64,000 nucleotides of DNA from Hespellia stercorisuis DSM 15480 (GTDB lineage Bacteria; Bacillota; Clostridia; Lachnospirales; Lachnospiraceae): positions 1 to 64,000 of the forward strand of contig NZ_FQZY01000011.1 in the NCBI RefSeq assembly GCF_900142165.1. Reading direction: 5' to 3'. The position numbers were made by a program, and so were the translations under genes. Positions 16,732 to 25,281 of this stretch are shown here, in pieces. Within the stretch, counting starts at the first letter, position 1. Every line of letters begins with the position of its first letter. The notes below the pieces were generated by a model. It was not told where the DNA came from. It searched no databases and saw nothing but the letters and a program-made list of their open reading frames with translations.

Positions 16732-18490
16732 TACAGGAAAAATATACGGCATCAATGGTCCGGTCATCTATCTGAAGGGCAACACGGGATTCCGCATGTC
16801 TGAGATGGTTCATGTGGGCGAGGAGAAGCTGGTCGGTGAGGTCATCTCGCTGGATAAGGATCTGACCACGATTCAGGTCTATGAGGAGACGTCCGGTCTG
16901 CGTCCGGGCGAGGAGGTCGTTGCTACAGGCAATGCGGTGTCGGTGACACTGGCTCCCGGAATCCTGAATAATATTTTTGACGGAATCGAGCGTCCGCTGG
17001 AGAAGATTTCTGAGACCGGCGGCGCATTTATCACCCGCGGTGTCAGCGTGGATTCGCTGGACCGCACGAAAAAGTGGAAGGCACATATGACCGTGGCTGT
17101 GGGAGATGAACTTCGGGGCGGTGAAATCATTGCCGAGGTACCGGAGACCCACGCCATTATGCACAAATGCATGGTTCCTCCGCATGTGCAGGGGACGGTC
17201 ACAGCGGTGGCGCCGGACGGCGAGTATACCATTGACGATACAATCGTGACACTGGAGCTTGCGGACGGTACAGAGAAAAAGCTGTCCATGACTCAGCGCT
17301 GGCCGATTCGTGTCCCGAGACCGACCAACCACAGATTCCCGGCATCCGTACCGCTTGTGACTGGACAGCGTATCATCGATACCATGTTCCCGATCGCCAA
17401 GGGCGGAACGGCGGCAATCCCGGGTGGATTCGGTACCGGAAAGACTATGACACAGCATCAGATCGCCAAGTGGTCGGATGCGGATATTATCATCTACATT
17501 GGCTGCGGTGAGCGCGGCAATGAGATGACACAGGTTCTGGAAGAGTTCAGCGAGCTGATTGACCCGAAGACCGGCAATCCGCTGATGGACAGAACCACGC
17601 TGATCGCCAATACCTCCAACATGCCGGTTGCTGCCCGTGAGGCCAGCATCTACACCGGGCTGACGCTGGCGGAATACTACCGTGACATGGGATACGACGT
17701 TGCCATCATGGCAGACTCTACCTCCCGTTGGGCCGAGGCACTCAGGGAGCTGTCCGGACGTCTGGAGGAGATGCCGGCAGAGGAAGGTTTCCCGGCGTAT
17801 CTGGCATCCAAGCTCTCCGCGTTCTATGAGCGGGCGGGCATGATGCACAACTTAAACGGAACGGACGGTTCGGTATCGATCATCGGTGCGGTTTCCCCAC
17901 AGGGCGGAGATTTCTCAGAACCGGTCACACAGAATACAAAGCGTTTTGTCCGCTGTTTCTGGGGATTGGACAAATCCCTTGCCTACGCGAGACATTTCCC
18001 GGCCATTCACTGGTTGACCAGTTACAGCGAGTACCTGACGGATCTGGGGGTGTGGTATCAGGACAATGTGTCCCCGAAATTTGTGGATTATCGTAACCGT
18101 CTGATGGCACTTCTGAATCAGGAGAGCAGTCTGATGGAGATCGTAAAACTGATCGGAAGTGACGTGCTCCCGGATGATCAGAAGCTGATCATCGAGATCG
18201 CCCGCGTCATCCGCCTGGGATTTTTGCAGCAGAATGCATTTCATAAAGATGATACCTGTGTCTCCATGCAGAAGCAGTTCCTGATGATGGATACCATTCT
18301 GTATCTGTACAAACAGTCCAGAGCACTGGTTACCATGGGGCACCCAATGTCTGTCCTGAAGCGGGAGGACATCTTCGAGCGCGTGATCGCCATCAAGTAC
18401 GATGTGCCGAACGACCGCCTGGAATTATTTAAGCAGTATAAACGAGACATCGATACATTCTATCAGACTGTATTGGAAAAGAACGCATAA
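16724..18490 (+). CDS. ntpA: V-type ATPase catalytic subunit A
   Basis: 588 residues from a GTG at 16724 that follows GGAGGTGA (16711-16718), the usual length for the family. Other in-frame starts upstream (16685) lie inside ntpE. It contains the Walker A loop GGFGTGKT (about 234-241), the GERGNEM motif, and the non-homologous region typical of A subunits between the beta barrel and the P-loop. It hydrolyses or makes ATP in the A3B3 head. The 8-base overlap with ntpE implies coupled translation. Confidence 0.97.
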   Translation: MLNTGKIYGINGPVIYLKGNTGFRMSEMVHVGEEKLVGEVISLDKDLTTIQVYEETSGLRPGEEVVATGNAVSVTLAPGILNNIFDGIERPLEKISETGGAFITRGVSVDSLDRTKKWKAHMTVAVGDELRGGEIIAEVPETHAIMHKCMVPPHVQGTVTAVAPDGEYTIDDTIVTLELADGTEKKLSMTQRWPIRVPRPTNHRFPASVPLVTGQRIIDTMFPIAKGGTAAIPGGFGTGKTMTQHQIAKWSDADIIIYIGCGERGNEMTQVLEEFSELIDPKTGNPLMDRTTLIANTSNMPVAAREASIYTGLTLAEYYRDMGYDVAIMADSTSRWAEALRELSGRLEEMPAEEGFPAYLASKLSAFYERAGMMHNLNGTDGSVSIIGAVSPQGGDFSEPVTQNTKRFVRCFWGLDKSLAYARHFPAIHWLTSYSEYLTDLGVWYQDNVSPKFVDYRNRLMALLNQESSLMEIVKLIGSDVLPDDQKLIIEIARVIRLGFLQQNAFHKDDTCVSMQKQFLMMDTILYLYKQSRALVTMGHPMSVLKREDIFERVIAIKYDVPNDRLELFKQYKRDIDTFYQTVLEKNA

Positions 18491-18502
18491 GGAGGAGCTA
18501 TT

Positions 18503-19975
18503 ATGTCAATTGAATATTTAGGACTCAGTAATATCAATGGCCCTCTGATTGTGCTCGAGGGTGTGCAGGATGCTTTTTTTGACGAGATCGTGGAATTTGT
18601 CATCGACGGCACCGAGCGGAAGATAGGACGTATTATTGAGATATATGAGGACAAAGCAGTTATTCAGGTGTTTGAGGGAACGGAAAATATGTCCCTGAAG
18701 AACACCCACACAAAACTGACGGGACGTCCCATGGAGGTGGCGTTGTCACCGAACATGCTTGGACGGACTTTCAACGGAATCGGCCAGCCCATTGATGATC
18801 TGGGACCCATCGTGTCGAATCTGAAGCGGGATGTCAACGGACTTCCGCTGAATCCGGTGAAGCGGGAGTACCCGCGTAACTATATTCGTACTGGTATCTC
18901 TGCAATCGACGGGCTGACGACACTGATCCGTGGGCAGAAACTGCCGATCTTCTCAGGAAATGGTCTGCCACACGATCAGCTTGCGGCACAGATTGTAAAA
19001 CAGGCATCTCTGGGAGATGATTCGGATGAAGAGTTTGCTATCGTGTTTGCGGCCATGGGCGTAAAGCATGATGTGGCAGATTTCTTCCGCCGTACTTTCG
19101 AGGAGAGCGGCGTGTCGGATCATGTTGCCATGTTCCTGAATCTGGCGAATGACCCGGTGGTGGAGCGTCTGATCACGCCGAAGGTGGCGCTGACCGTGGC
19201 GGAGTATCTGGCATTTGAGCAGAACAAGCACATTCTGGTTATCCTGACGGACATGACATCCTTTGCGGAGGCCATGCGTGAGGTTTCCTCCTCCAAGGGT
19301 GAAATCCCGAGTAGAAAGGGATTCCCGGGGTATCTGTACAGTGAGCTGGCGACGATCTACGAGCGTGCCGGAATCGTGCAGGGCGTAAACGGATCTGTGA
19401 CACAGCTGCCGATCCTGACCATGCCGAACGACGATATCACACATCCGATTCCTGACCTTACAGGATACATCACTGAGGGACAGATCGTTCTGGACCGTGA
19501 TCTTCACGGACAGTCCATCTACCCGCCAATCAGCATTCTTCCGTCGCTGTCACGTCTGATGAAGGATGGTATCGGAGAGGGCTACACCAGAGAGGACCAT
19601 CAGGATCTGGCAAACCAATTGTTCTCAGCTTACGCAAAAGTAGGCGAGGCGAGGAACCTGGCGTCGGTTATCGGCGAGGACGAGCTGTCCCCAATCGACA
19701 AACAGTATCTGGCTTTCGGTAAGCTGTTTGAGGAGAAATACATCGGCCAGGGGCCGGAGGAGAACCGCACCATCGCGGAGACGTTGAACCTTGGATGGGA
19801 ATTGCTGGGACTTTTGCCGAGAGAAGAGCTGGATCGAATCGATACGAAGATTCTGGATAAGTACTATAAACCGGCAGCACTTCCGGAGGATGTTACGACC
19901 AGTGCGAGTCCGGGCTCTGTTGCAAATGCGGATCTGGACGCGGCACTTCCGAAGAAGGACGAGGATGAAAAGTAG
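18503..19975 (+). CDS. ntpB: V-type ATPase subunit B
   Basis: A 490-residue non-catalytic nucleotide-site subunit. It starts 12 bases after ntpA behind AAGGAGGAG. It has the B-subunit signature [21 protein letters not shown] near the N-terminus and lacks a classical P-loop ([10 protein letters not shown] in its place), as expected. The Arg finger region around [15 protein letters not shown] is present. The tail after about residue 460 is Ala/Asp-rich and variable. Confidence 0.97.
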   Translation: MSIEYLGLSNINGPLIVLEGVQDAFFDEIVEFVIDGTERKIGRIIEIYEDKAVIQVFEGTENMSLKNTHTKLTGRPMEVALSPNMLGRTFNGIGQPIDDLGPIVSNLKRDVNGLPLNPVKREYPRNYIRTGISAIDGLTTLIRGQKLPIFSGNGLPHDQLAAQIVKQASLGDDSDEEFAIVFAAMGVKHDVADFFRRTFEESGVSDHVAMFLNLANDPVVERLITPKVALTVAEYLAFEQNKHILVILTDMTSFAEAMREVSSSKGEIPSRKGFPGYLYSELATIYERAGIVQGVNGSVTQLPILTMPNDDITHPIPDLTGYITEGQIVLDRDLHGQSIYPPISILPSLSRLMKDGIGEGYTREDHQDLANQLFSAYAKVGEARNLASVIGEDELSPIDKQYLAFGKLFEEKYIGQGPEENRTIAETLNLGWELLGLLPREELDRIDTKILDKYYKPAALPEDVTTSASPGSVANADLDAALPKKDEDEK

Positions 19976-20015
19976 CGGACGGAGTTCGCTTTCAATATAG
20001 AAAGGAAGGGATGCT

Positions 20016-20639
20016 ATGGATACCCGTTCATTTCCGACAAAAGGAAATTTAATGCTGGCAAAAAATTCCCTTGCTCTTGCGAACCAGGGCTATGACCTGA
20101 TGGATAAAAAGAGAAATATCCTGATCCGGGAGCTGATGGAGCTGATCGATGAGGCGCGGGACATACAGGAGGAGATCGACAGTACCTTTACGTACGCCTA
20201 CCAGTGCCTTCAGCGGGCCAATATCGAGATGGGAATCAGCACGGTCTCCCAGCTGGCGTACACGGTGCCGATTGAAAATTCCATCGTGATTCAGACCAGA
20301 AGTATCATGGGAACCGAGATCCCTCACGTGAAGTACACGGAGGATTCCGGTGCACCGACGTACTCTTTCAGCACAACAAGGGAGTCCATCGATGTGGCAA
20401 GGGCGGCATTTCGCAAGGTGAAGGATCTGACGGTAAAGCTTTCGATGGTCGAGAATGCGGCTTACCGGCTTGCCAGCAATATCAAGAAGACACAGAAGCG
20501 TGCGAATGCTCTGAAAAATATCACGATTCCGACGTACTCCAAGCTGGTCTATGATATTACCAACGCGCTGGAGGAGAAAGAGCGTGAGGAGTTTACGCGG
20601 CTAAAAGTAATTAAGAGACAGAAGCAGGCGAAGTCGTAG
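20016..20639 (+). CDS. ntpD: V-type ATPase subunit D (rotor shaft)
   Basis: A 207-residue protein with the two long antiparallel helices of the central stalk. The N-terminal PTKGNLMLAKNSLALANQGYDLMDKKRNIL motif region and the C-terminal RANALKNITIPTYSKLVYDI helix are typical. It closes the nine-gene operon. A stem-loop at 20734-20778 lies downstream. Confidence 0.95.
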   Translation: MDTRSFPTKGNLMLAKNSLALANQGYDLMDKKRNILIRELMELIDEARDIQEEIDSTFTYAYQCLQRANIEMGISTVSQLAYTVPIENSIVIQTRSIMGTEIPHVKYTEDSGAPTYSFSTTRESIDVARAAFRKVKDLTVKLSMVENAAYRLASNIKKTQKRANALKNITIPTYSKLVYDITNALEEKEREEFTRLKVIKRQKQAKS

Positions 20640-20733
20640 CACCGGGACGGATGCCGCGGGCACAGGGGAACTTTCGCTGTACGCGTGACTGTCCGCGAGC
20701 GGTCGCCGGATGGTTTGGAGATTTACTTTATGC

Positions 20734-20778
20734 TATATGAGAAGAGCGGGTAAGACTGAGGGGAATACTCAGATTGCC
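20734..20778 (+). terminator. Stem-loop downstream of the V-ATPase operon
   Basis: GAGC.GGTAA..CTGAG pairs with CTCAG..TTGCC.GCTC. A following T tract is poor (AATTTGTT), so it may stabilise or weakly terminate the operon transcript. Confidence 0.5.
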
Positions 20779-20819
20779 TGCTCAATTTGTTATATAAGGG
20801 ATGAAGAGTCCTTATCGAA

Positions 20820-20866
20820 AAGCGGCGAAGTTACTGAACAATCATGAGAAAGCAGCGAAGCGGATT
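20820..20866. repeat. Dispersed GCGGCGAAG repeat, copy A
   Basis: AAGCGGCGAAG (20820-20830) and AAGCAGCGAAGCGGATT (20850-20866) are the two arms of a repeat found again at 23607-23638 and 52094-52153. All copies lie between genes just upstream of a gene start. Confidence 0.6.
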
Positions 20867-20954
20867 CCGGGGTTTCTCCCAGCAGCTGCCAGATTTCGGT
20901 GATTGCCCGCGCTTATCTGACATGGTATACTGAGTATGCAAGAATATGTCACCA

Positions 20955-20983
20955 TTGCCCACAATAATGCAACATGTTATAAT
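20955..20983 (+). promoter_or_regulatory. Promoter of the xpaC-telA pair
   Basis: TTGCCC (20955-20960), a 17-bp spacer and a perfect TATAAT (20978-20983), 42 bases before the xpaC start. Confidence 0.75.
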
Positions 20984-21024
20984 TTTGTGGAGAAGAAGTT
21001 TTATAAAGAATGGAGAAATGAATC

Positions 21025-22329
21025 GTGAATGATAATTCGTATCATAATCCGAATAATCTGGGAGATCAGATCAAGGATATTATCTCAGATGCTGTCGGAG
21101 GAGAAAATTATGATCAATTGAATAAGAAGATTGCAGATACGGTTAATTCTGCTTTGAATGAGGCCCGCGCAGGAATCACGAAAGGGTTGAGTGAGGCAGG
21201 GCGTGCGACGGGGCAGGCCATGGGCGGTGCGGCAGGGCAGGCTGCACGTGCGGCGGGGCAGGCCCTGGGAAGTGCTGCGGATTCTGTCGCACGGGCTGCG
21301 AAGGCTGCGGGACAGGCAGCGGATTCGGCAGCGCGAAAAAATGGAAATGTGGTGCAGCCGGGGAGTGGTGCGGCAATCGTTCCGGCCACAGCACCGGTGA
21401 ACAAAAAGCAGCTTCGCAGGGTACGCTTTGGACTGATGCTTGGATTTGGTATCGCGGGGATTGTAATTTTCAGTGGCCTCACGCTGGCATTTTTGATCTG
21501 TTCTCTGGTGGGACTGCCGGGAATGTTTCCGGGAGCTGTAGTGTTCGGGCTGCTGGACATGGCCTGTATTACGGTGACTGCGTGCGGCGGACATGGGATG
21601 AAGTTCGGGAGCCGGCTGAAGCAGTATCTGCGGATTATGAAGGACCGGTGTTACTTTGAGATTGAGGAGCTTGCAAGGCGGACCAATCTGCCGCAGAAGC
21701 GAATCGTGAAGGATCTGGAGAAGATGATCCGCTGGGGCGTGTTCCCGGAGGGGCATCTGGATGAGAAGAAGACGCAGTTTATCGGAGACCACAAGACGTA
21801 TCAGCAGTATCTGCTCGCTCAGGAGAGCCTGAAGGAGCGGGAAGATCGCGAGGCGAGGGAGGCCTACGAGCGGGAGCACGAGAGCGACCAGATGCGCGAG
21901 GTGCGTGAGGCAATCGAGACAGGACAGCAGTTCCTCACGGAGATCCGAACGGCCAACGATATGATTCCGGGGGAGGAAGTGTCGAAGAAGCTGGATATCA
22001 CAGAGATGATCGTCGGAAAGATATTTGACCGGATTCGTGAGAAGCCGGAACTCCTTCCGGAGATCAGACGGTTTATGATTTATTACCTCCCGACGACGCA
22101 AAAACTGATCCACGCATACAAAGAATTTGACGGACAGCCGATACAGACGGAGAGCGTTCTGAAATCCAAGGCGGAGATCGAGAAGACTCTGGATACGATC
22201 AACGAAGCATTCTATAATCTGTATAACAGCCTGTATCAGGACGAGGCCATGGATGTGGCATCGGACATTTCTGTGCTTCATGCGATGTTTGCACAGGAAG
22301 GGCTGACCAGGGATGATTTTACAAAGTAA
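21025..22329 (+). CDS. XpaC-like protein (5-bromo-4-chloroindolyl phosphate hydrolysis family)
   Basis: 434 residues from a GTG that follows TGGAGA. The N-terminal ~120 residues are Ala/Gly-rich and low in complexity (repeated GQA and RAAGQA). Two close membrane segments follow (about 142-190), then a cytosolic helical region with a helix-turn-helix-like EIEELARRTNLPQKRIVKDL and a C-terminal XpaC-type domain ending in a YLPTTQKLIHAYKEFD pattern. It is paired with telA, as xpaC and yaaN are in Bacillus. The molecular role is not established; the name comes from a phosphate-dye phenotype. Confidence 0.8.
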   Translation: MNDNSYHNPNNLGDQIKDIISDAVGGENYDQLNKKIADTVNSALNEARAGITKGLSEAGRATGQAMGGAAGQAARAAGQALGSAADSVARAAKAAGQAADSAARKNGNVVQPGSGAAIVPATAPVNKKQLRRVRFGLMLGFGIAGIVIFSGLTLAFLICSLVGLPGMFPGAVVFGLLDMACITVTACGGHGMKFGSRLKQYLRIMKDRCYFEIEELARRTNLPQKRIVKDLEKMIRWGVFPEGHLDEKKTQFIGDHKTYQQYLLAQESLKEREDREAREAYEREHESDQMREVREAIETGQQFLTEIRTANDMIPGEEVSKKLDITEMIVGKIFDRIREKPELLPEIRRFMIYYLPTTQKLIHAYKEFDGQPIQTESVLKSKAEIEKTLDTINEAFYNLYNSLYQDEAMDVASDISVLHAMFAQEGLTRDDFTK

Positions 22330-22368
22330 AAGACAAATTATAACAAGTAATCATAAGGAGAGACGAAC

Positions 22369-23520
22369 ATGGAGAATGATTTTTCAGCAGAAGCACCAGT
22401 ATTGACACTGGATCCGGTATTTACAGAGATGAACGGATCAGCGGTTCCCGAGGTGGTGAAAGAGGATGATGTGAAGCCGGTACAGTCTGTGATGGACGAC
22501 AGCATGCTCTCGCCGGAGGAAAAACAGCAGGTAGAAGCATTTGCCAGCCAGATCGATCTGAATAATTCCACGATGATTCTGCAGTACGGGGCGGGGACCC
22601 AGCAGAAGATGTCAGGGTTCTCCGAGAAGGCACTGGAGAATGTGCGCTCTCAGGATCTGGGACAGGTGGGGGATATGCTGACCAGCCTGGTGCAGGAGCT
22701 CAAGAGCATTGATACAGAGGAAGAGAAAGGAATCTTTAGTCTGTTCAAAAAAGGTTCAAACAAGATCGAGAACATGAAGCTGAAGTACAACAAAGCGGAG
22801 GTGAATGTGGGCAAGATTACAGAAGCACTGGAGAAACACCAGATTCAGCTTCTGAAGGATGTGTCAATTCTGGATCAGCTGTATGAGCTGAATAAAAACT
22901 ATTTCAAAGAGCTGAGCATGTATATTCTGGCAGGGAAGAAAAAGCTGGAGACGGTAAGGGACAATGAACTGCAGACATTGCGTCAGCAGGCGACGGTGAG
23001 CGGCAGGGCGGAGGATGCCCAGGCGGCCAATGACCTGCAGGCGAGAATCGACCGCTTCGAGAAGAAGATCAGTGATCTGGAACTGACCCGTATGGTCGCG
23101 ATCCAGACAGCACCACAGATTCGTCTGGTACAGAACAATGACACTATGATGTCGGAGAAAATCCAGTCCACGCTCGCCAATACGATTCCGCTCTGGAAGA
23201 GCCAGATGGTGCTTGCGCTGGGCATTGCGCACTCCAACGAGGCAGTCAAGGCGCAGCAGGCGGTGTCACAGATGACGAATGAACTGTTGAAGAGAAATGC
23301 GGAGAACCTGAAGATGGCCACGGTGGAGACTGCGAAGGAGTCACAGCGCGGTATCGTCGACATCGAGACACTGAAGGCGACGAATGAATCACTGATCTCT
23401 ACGTTGGATGAAGTGATGAATATTCAGGTGGAAGGCCGCCAGAAACGTCAGGAAGCAGAAGCAGAGCTGGCGAAGATGGAAGCAGACGTAAAGGCGAAGC
23501 TGTTGGAAATTCGAGGCTAA
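22369..23520 (+). CDS. TelA/YaaN family (toxic anion resistance) protein
   Basis: A 383-residue cytosolic, mostly helical protein with the family's central LEKHQIQLLKDVSILDQLY segment and long coiled-coil-like helices afterwards. TelA relatives are linked to tellurite and cell-envelope stress resistance by mechanisms that are not settled. It lies 39 bases after xpaC behind AAGGAGAG, so the pair is almost certainly one operon. No membrane segments. Confidence 0.87.
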   Translation: MENDFSAEAPVLTLDPVFTEMNGSAVPEVVKEDDVKPVQSVMDDSMLSPEEKQQVEAFASQIDLNNSTMILQYGAGTQQKMSGFSEKALENVRSQDLGQVGDMLTSLVQELKSIDTEEEKGIFSLFKKGSNKIENMKLKYNKAEVNVGKITEALEKHQIQLLKDVSILDQLYELNKNYFKELSMYILAGKKKLETVRDNELQTLRQQATVSGRAEDAQAANDLQARIDRFEKKISDLELTRMVAIQTAPQIRLVQNNDTMMSEKIQSTLANTIPLWKSQMVLALGIAHSNEAVKAQQAVSQMTNELLKRNAENLKMATVETAKESQRGIVDIETLKATNESLISTLDEVMNIQVEGRQKRQEAEAELAKMEADVKAKLLEIRG

Positions 23521-23606
23521 TGCACGGGTACGCCCAAATTTCACCTGACAGCGCATTTCCGACCTGGAATGAACCGGGGGAACGGGGCTGCGGGGATGAA
23601 TGTATC

Positions 23607-23638
23607 AAAGCGGCGAAGCGGATCGTGAGAGTCCGATT
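23607..23638. repeat. Dispersed GCGGCGAAG repeat, copy B
   Basis: AAGCGGCGAAGCGGAT, then CGTGAGAGTCCGATT. Nearly the same string occurs at 52123-52153. It lies in the 162-bp gap between telA and trmB. Confidence 0.65.
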
Positions 23639-23682
23639 GGCTGTATCAAGCGTAAAAAAGGGGTAGAAGGAGAGACATAGGT

Positions 23683-24333
23683 ATGAGATTACGGAATATT
23701 CCGAGGGCAGAGTCTGTCATCGAGGCACATCCCGTTGCAATAAAAGACGAAATATCAAGAAAAGGAAAATGGGGCGAGGAGTTTGGAAATGAGCGGCCGA
23801 TCCATATTGAGATCGGCATGGGGAAGGGGCGTTTTCTACTCAACATGGCGAAGCTGCATCCTCAGGTGAACTACATTGGGATTGAGCGTTATTCGAGTGT
23901 GCTGCTGCGGGCGTTGGAGCTGTACGATACAGAAGAATTTTGTGATCTGAAGAATGTGCGGATGATCTGCATGGATGCGGTGCAGATCGATGACGTGTTT
24001 GATAAAAATGAGGTGTCGAGGATCTATCTGAACTTTTCTGATCCATGGCCGAAGGCGAAGCATGCAAGAAGAAGACTGACCTCACGGGAGTTTTTGGCGC
24101 GCTATGAGCAGATTATTCCAAAAGGCGGACAGCTGGAGTTCAAAACAGATAATACAGAGCTGTTCAACTTCTCTCTGGAGGAGGTGCGTGAGTCGTCGTG
24201 GGAGCTGAGTGCATATACATACAATCTGCACAACCACGAAAAAATGAACGAGGGCAATGTGATGACCGAGTATGAGGAGAAATTCTCAAAACAGGGGAAT
24301 CAGATCAATAAGATGATCGCGGTACGGAAGTGA
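23683..24333 (+). CDS. trmB: tRNA (guanine-N7-)-methyltransferase
   Basis: A 216-residue SAM-dependent enzyme that makes m7G46 in tRNA. It has the SAM-binding EIGMGKGRFL motif and the TrmB hallmark FSDPWPKAKHARRRLT with the substrate-binding Asp and basic residues. The C-terminal segment with YEEKFSKQG fits the family. The ATG follows AAGGAGAG. A long inverted repeat at 24350-24447 lies downstream and a tRNA gene follows within 500 bp. Confidence 0.96.
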   Translation: MRLRNIPRAESVIEAHPVAIKDEISRKGKWGEEFGNERPIHIEIGMGKGRFLLNMAKLHPQVNYIGIERYSSVLLRALELYDTEEFCDLKNVRMICMDAVQIDDVFDKNEVSRIYLNFSDPWPKAKHARRRLTSREFLARYEQIIPKGGQLEFKTDNTELFNFSLEEVRESSWELSAYTYNLHNHEKMNEGNVMTEYEEKFSKQGNQINKMIAVRK

Positions 24334-24349
24334 TTGTCACGGTAAACAG

Positions 24350-24447
24350 AATGCCGGCATATTATACAATAACAAGAAGCATGCGGATGCGTGCGCAGGT
24401 CATCAGCTATTGACCGGCAGTCTGTTATTGATAATATGCCGGCATTT
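24350..24447 (+). terminator. Long inverted repeat / terminator after trmB
   Basis: AATGCCGGCATATTAT and an AATAACA arm (24350-24375) pair with TGTTATTGATAATATGCCGGCATT (about 24423-24446), leading into TTTTT. The loop of about 47 nt has inner partial pairing. The outer stem is long enough for a strong terminator and is unusually extended. Confidence 0.75.
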
Positions 24448-24467
24448 TTGATGTCAGGGAGACAGGG

Positions 24468-24602
24468 ATGAAGAAAAGAAGATTTAGGGATTGTGTGAAA
24501 TGCAGACTGTACAATGTACCGTCACTGAATAAAAAACTGCTGTGCTGGAAAAGGGGCGTGGATGAGATCTGCGGGATTCTCAATAACTGCCGGGGACGGT
24601 GA
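24468..24602 (+). CDS. Small Cys-rich basic protein, 44 residues
   Basis: ATG at 24468 behind AGGGAGA. The product begins MKKRRFRDCVKCRLYN and has five cysteines (C9, C12, C26, C35, C42) among many Arg/Lys. The CxxC pair and later cysteines suggest a small metal-binding or nucleic-acid-binding protein, but no family is recognised. The last codons (NNCRGR) overlap a GGGGACGG motif that also appears in the terminator after the tRNA, so the 3' end may lie in a repeat. Expression is not shown. Confidence 0.4.
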   Translation: MKKRRFRDCVKCRLYNVPSLNKKLLCWKRGVDEICGILNNCRGR

Positions 24603-24741
24603 CCGGGCGGAATGAATACTTCAAGTGAGATTCTGCGCAATAAACGAGTCCGCAATCATAGCTTTTTCGGTAATATTAGATGAGGATACAGTGATATATT
24701 TCGGCGAGTGAGAAAAAAGTGAAAATAAAGTAAAAAAATGC

Positions 24742-24770
24742 TTGCATTTTCAGTAGGTCTATAATATAAT
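24742..24770 (+). promoter_or_regulatory. Promoter of tRNA-Lys
   Basis: TTGCAT (24742-24747), 17-bp spacer, TATAAT (24765-24770), 35 bases before the tRNA. Confidence 0.75.
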
Positions 24771-24804
24771 AAATCTTGCGTTAATCAAGAAGTAAATACC
24801 GCAT

Positions 24805-24877
24805 GCGCGATTAGCTCAGTTGGCAGAGCACCTGACTCTTAATCAGGGTGTCCAGGGTTCGAACCCCTGATCGCGCA
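24805..24877 (+). tRNA. tRNA-Lys (anticodon CTT)
   Basis: A 73-nt cloverleaf. The acceptor stem is GCGCGAT/ATCGCGC with discriminator A; D arm GCTC...GAGC; anticodon stem CCTGA/TCAGG with loop CTCTTAA, giving anticodon CTT; T arm CAGGG-TTCGAAC-CCCTG. The CCA end is not encoded. A promoter lies upstream and a terminator downstream, so it is a single-gene unit. Confidence 0.97.
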
Positions 24878-24907
24878 TTCAAAGCACTGTTTTCGATGAC
24901 GAGAGAA

Positions 24908-24929
24908 GCACCGGGGACGGTGTTTTTTT
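24908..24929 (+). terminator. Intrinsic terminator of tRNA-Lys
   Basis: CACCG...CGGTG stem with a short loop, then seven T. The stem sequence CACCGGGGACGGTG also resembles REP-type GGGGACGG palindromes. Confidence 0.85.
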
Positions 24930-24985
24930 GCGTTATGGGAAATTCCTTCGTATGCATTTTTTCATATCTTGATTGGGTGCAGTTG

Positions 24986-25037
24986 GTGCAATTGGGGACG
25001 TAGCAAAATTGCAATTTTGCTACGTCCCCAATTGCAC
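24986..25037. repeat. 52-bp perfect palindrome
   Basis: Each 26-base arm reads GTGCAATTGGGGACGTAGCA followed by AAATTG, and the second half is its exact reverse complement with no loop. It lies in the gap between tRNA-Lys and the LRR gene, near two other GGGGACGG motifs (24594 and 24911). GGGGACG-containing palindromes are typical of REP elements that depend on RAYT (TnpA-REP) transposases, but no such transposase is in this window. Confidence 0.9.
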
Positions 25038-25281
25038 TTTTAGTAAATCGGACGCTCGCTCCCGGTGCCAAGAGCGCACAGAAAGATGCTGTTTCTGTCC
25101 GGGAGAATGCTATTTTCAACAAGAACATGAAAAAAATAATAAAAAAAGATAAAATGAGATTATATATGATACTATGACTCTCTCTTCAAACAGAAAAAAT
25201 ATAGGAGTGCTTCATGGAAACGGGAGGGGGGAACACTTTCCAGGGATATTTCTGGTTGTTTTCAGGAATAGAGGGATTTTA

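Larger units (their letters stand above)
20640..21024. other. Gap between the V-ATPase operon and xpaC
   Basis: Holds a stem-loop at 20734-20778 (GAGCGGGTAA ... TTGCCTGCTC with an inner CTGAG/CTCAG), one copy of a dispersed GCGGCGAAG repeat (20820-20866) and a promoter at 20955-20983. No ORF is supported. Confidence 0.6.

Noticed and set aside
25174-25281. Extended N-terminus of the LRR protein
   Set aside because: No site upstream, and it would bury the signal anchor; the ATG at 25282 has GAGGGA at the right distance.
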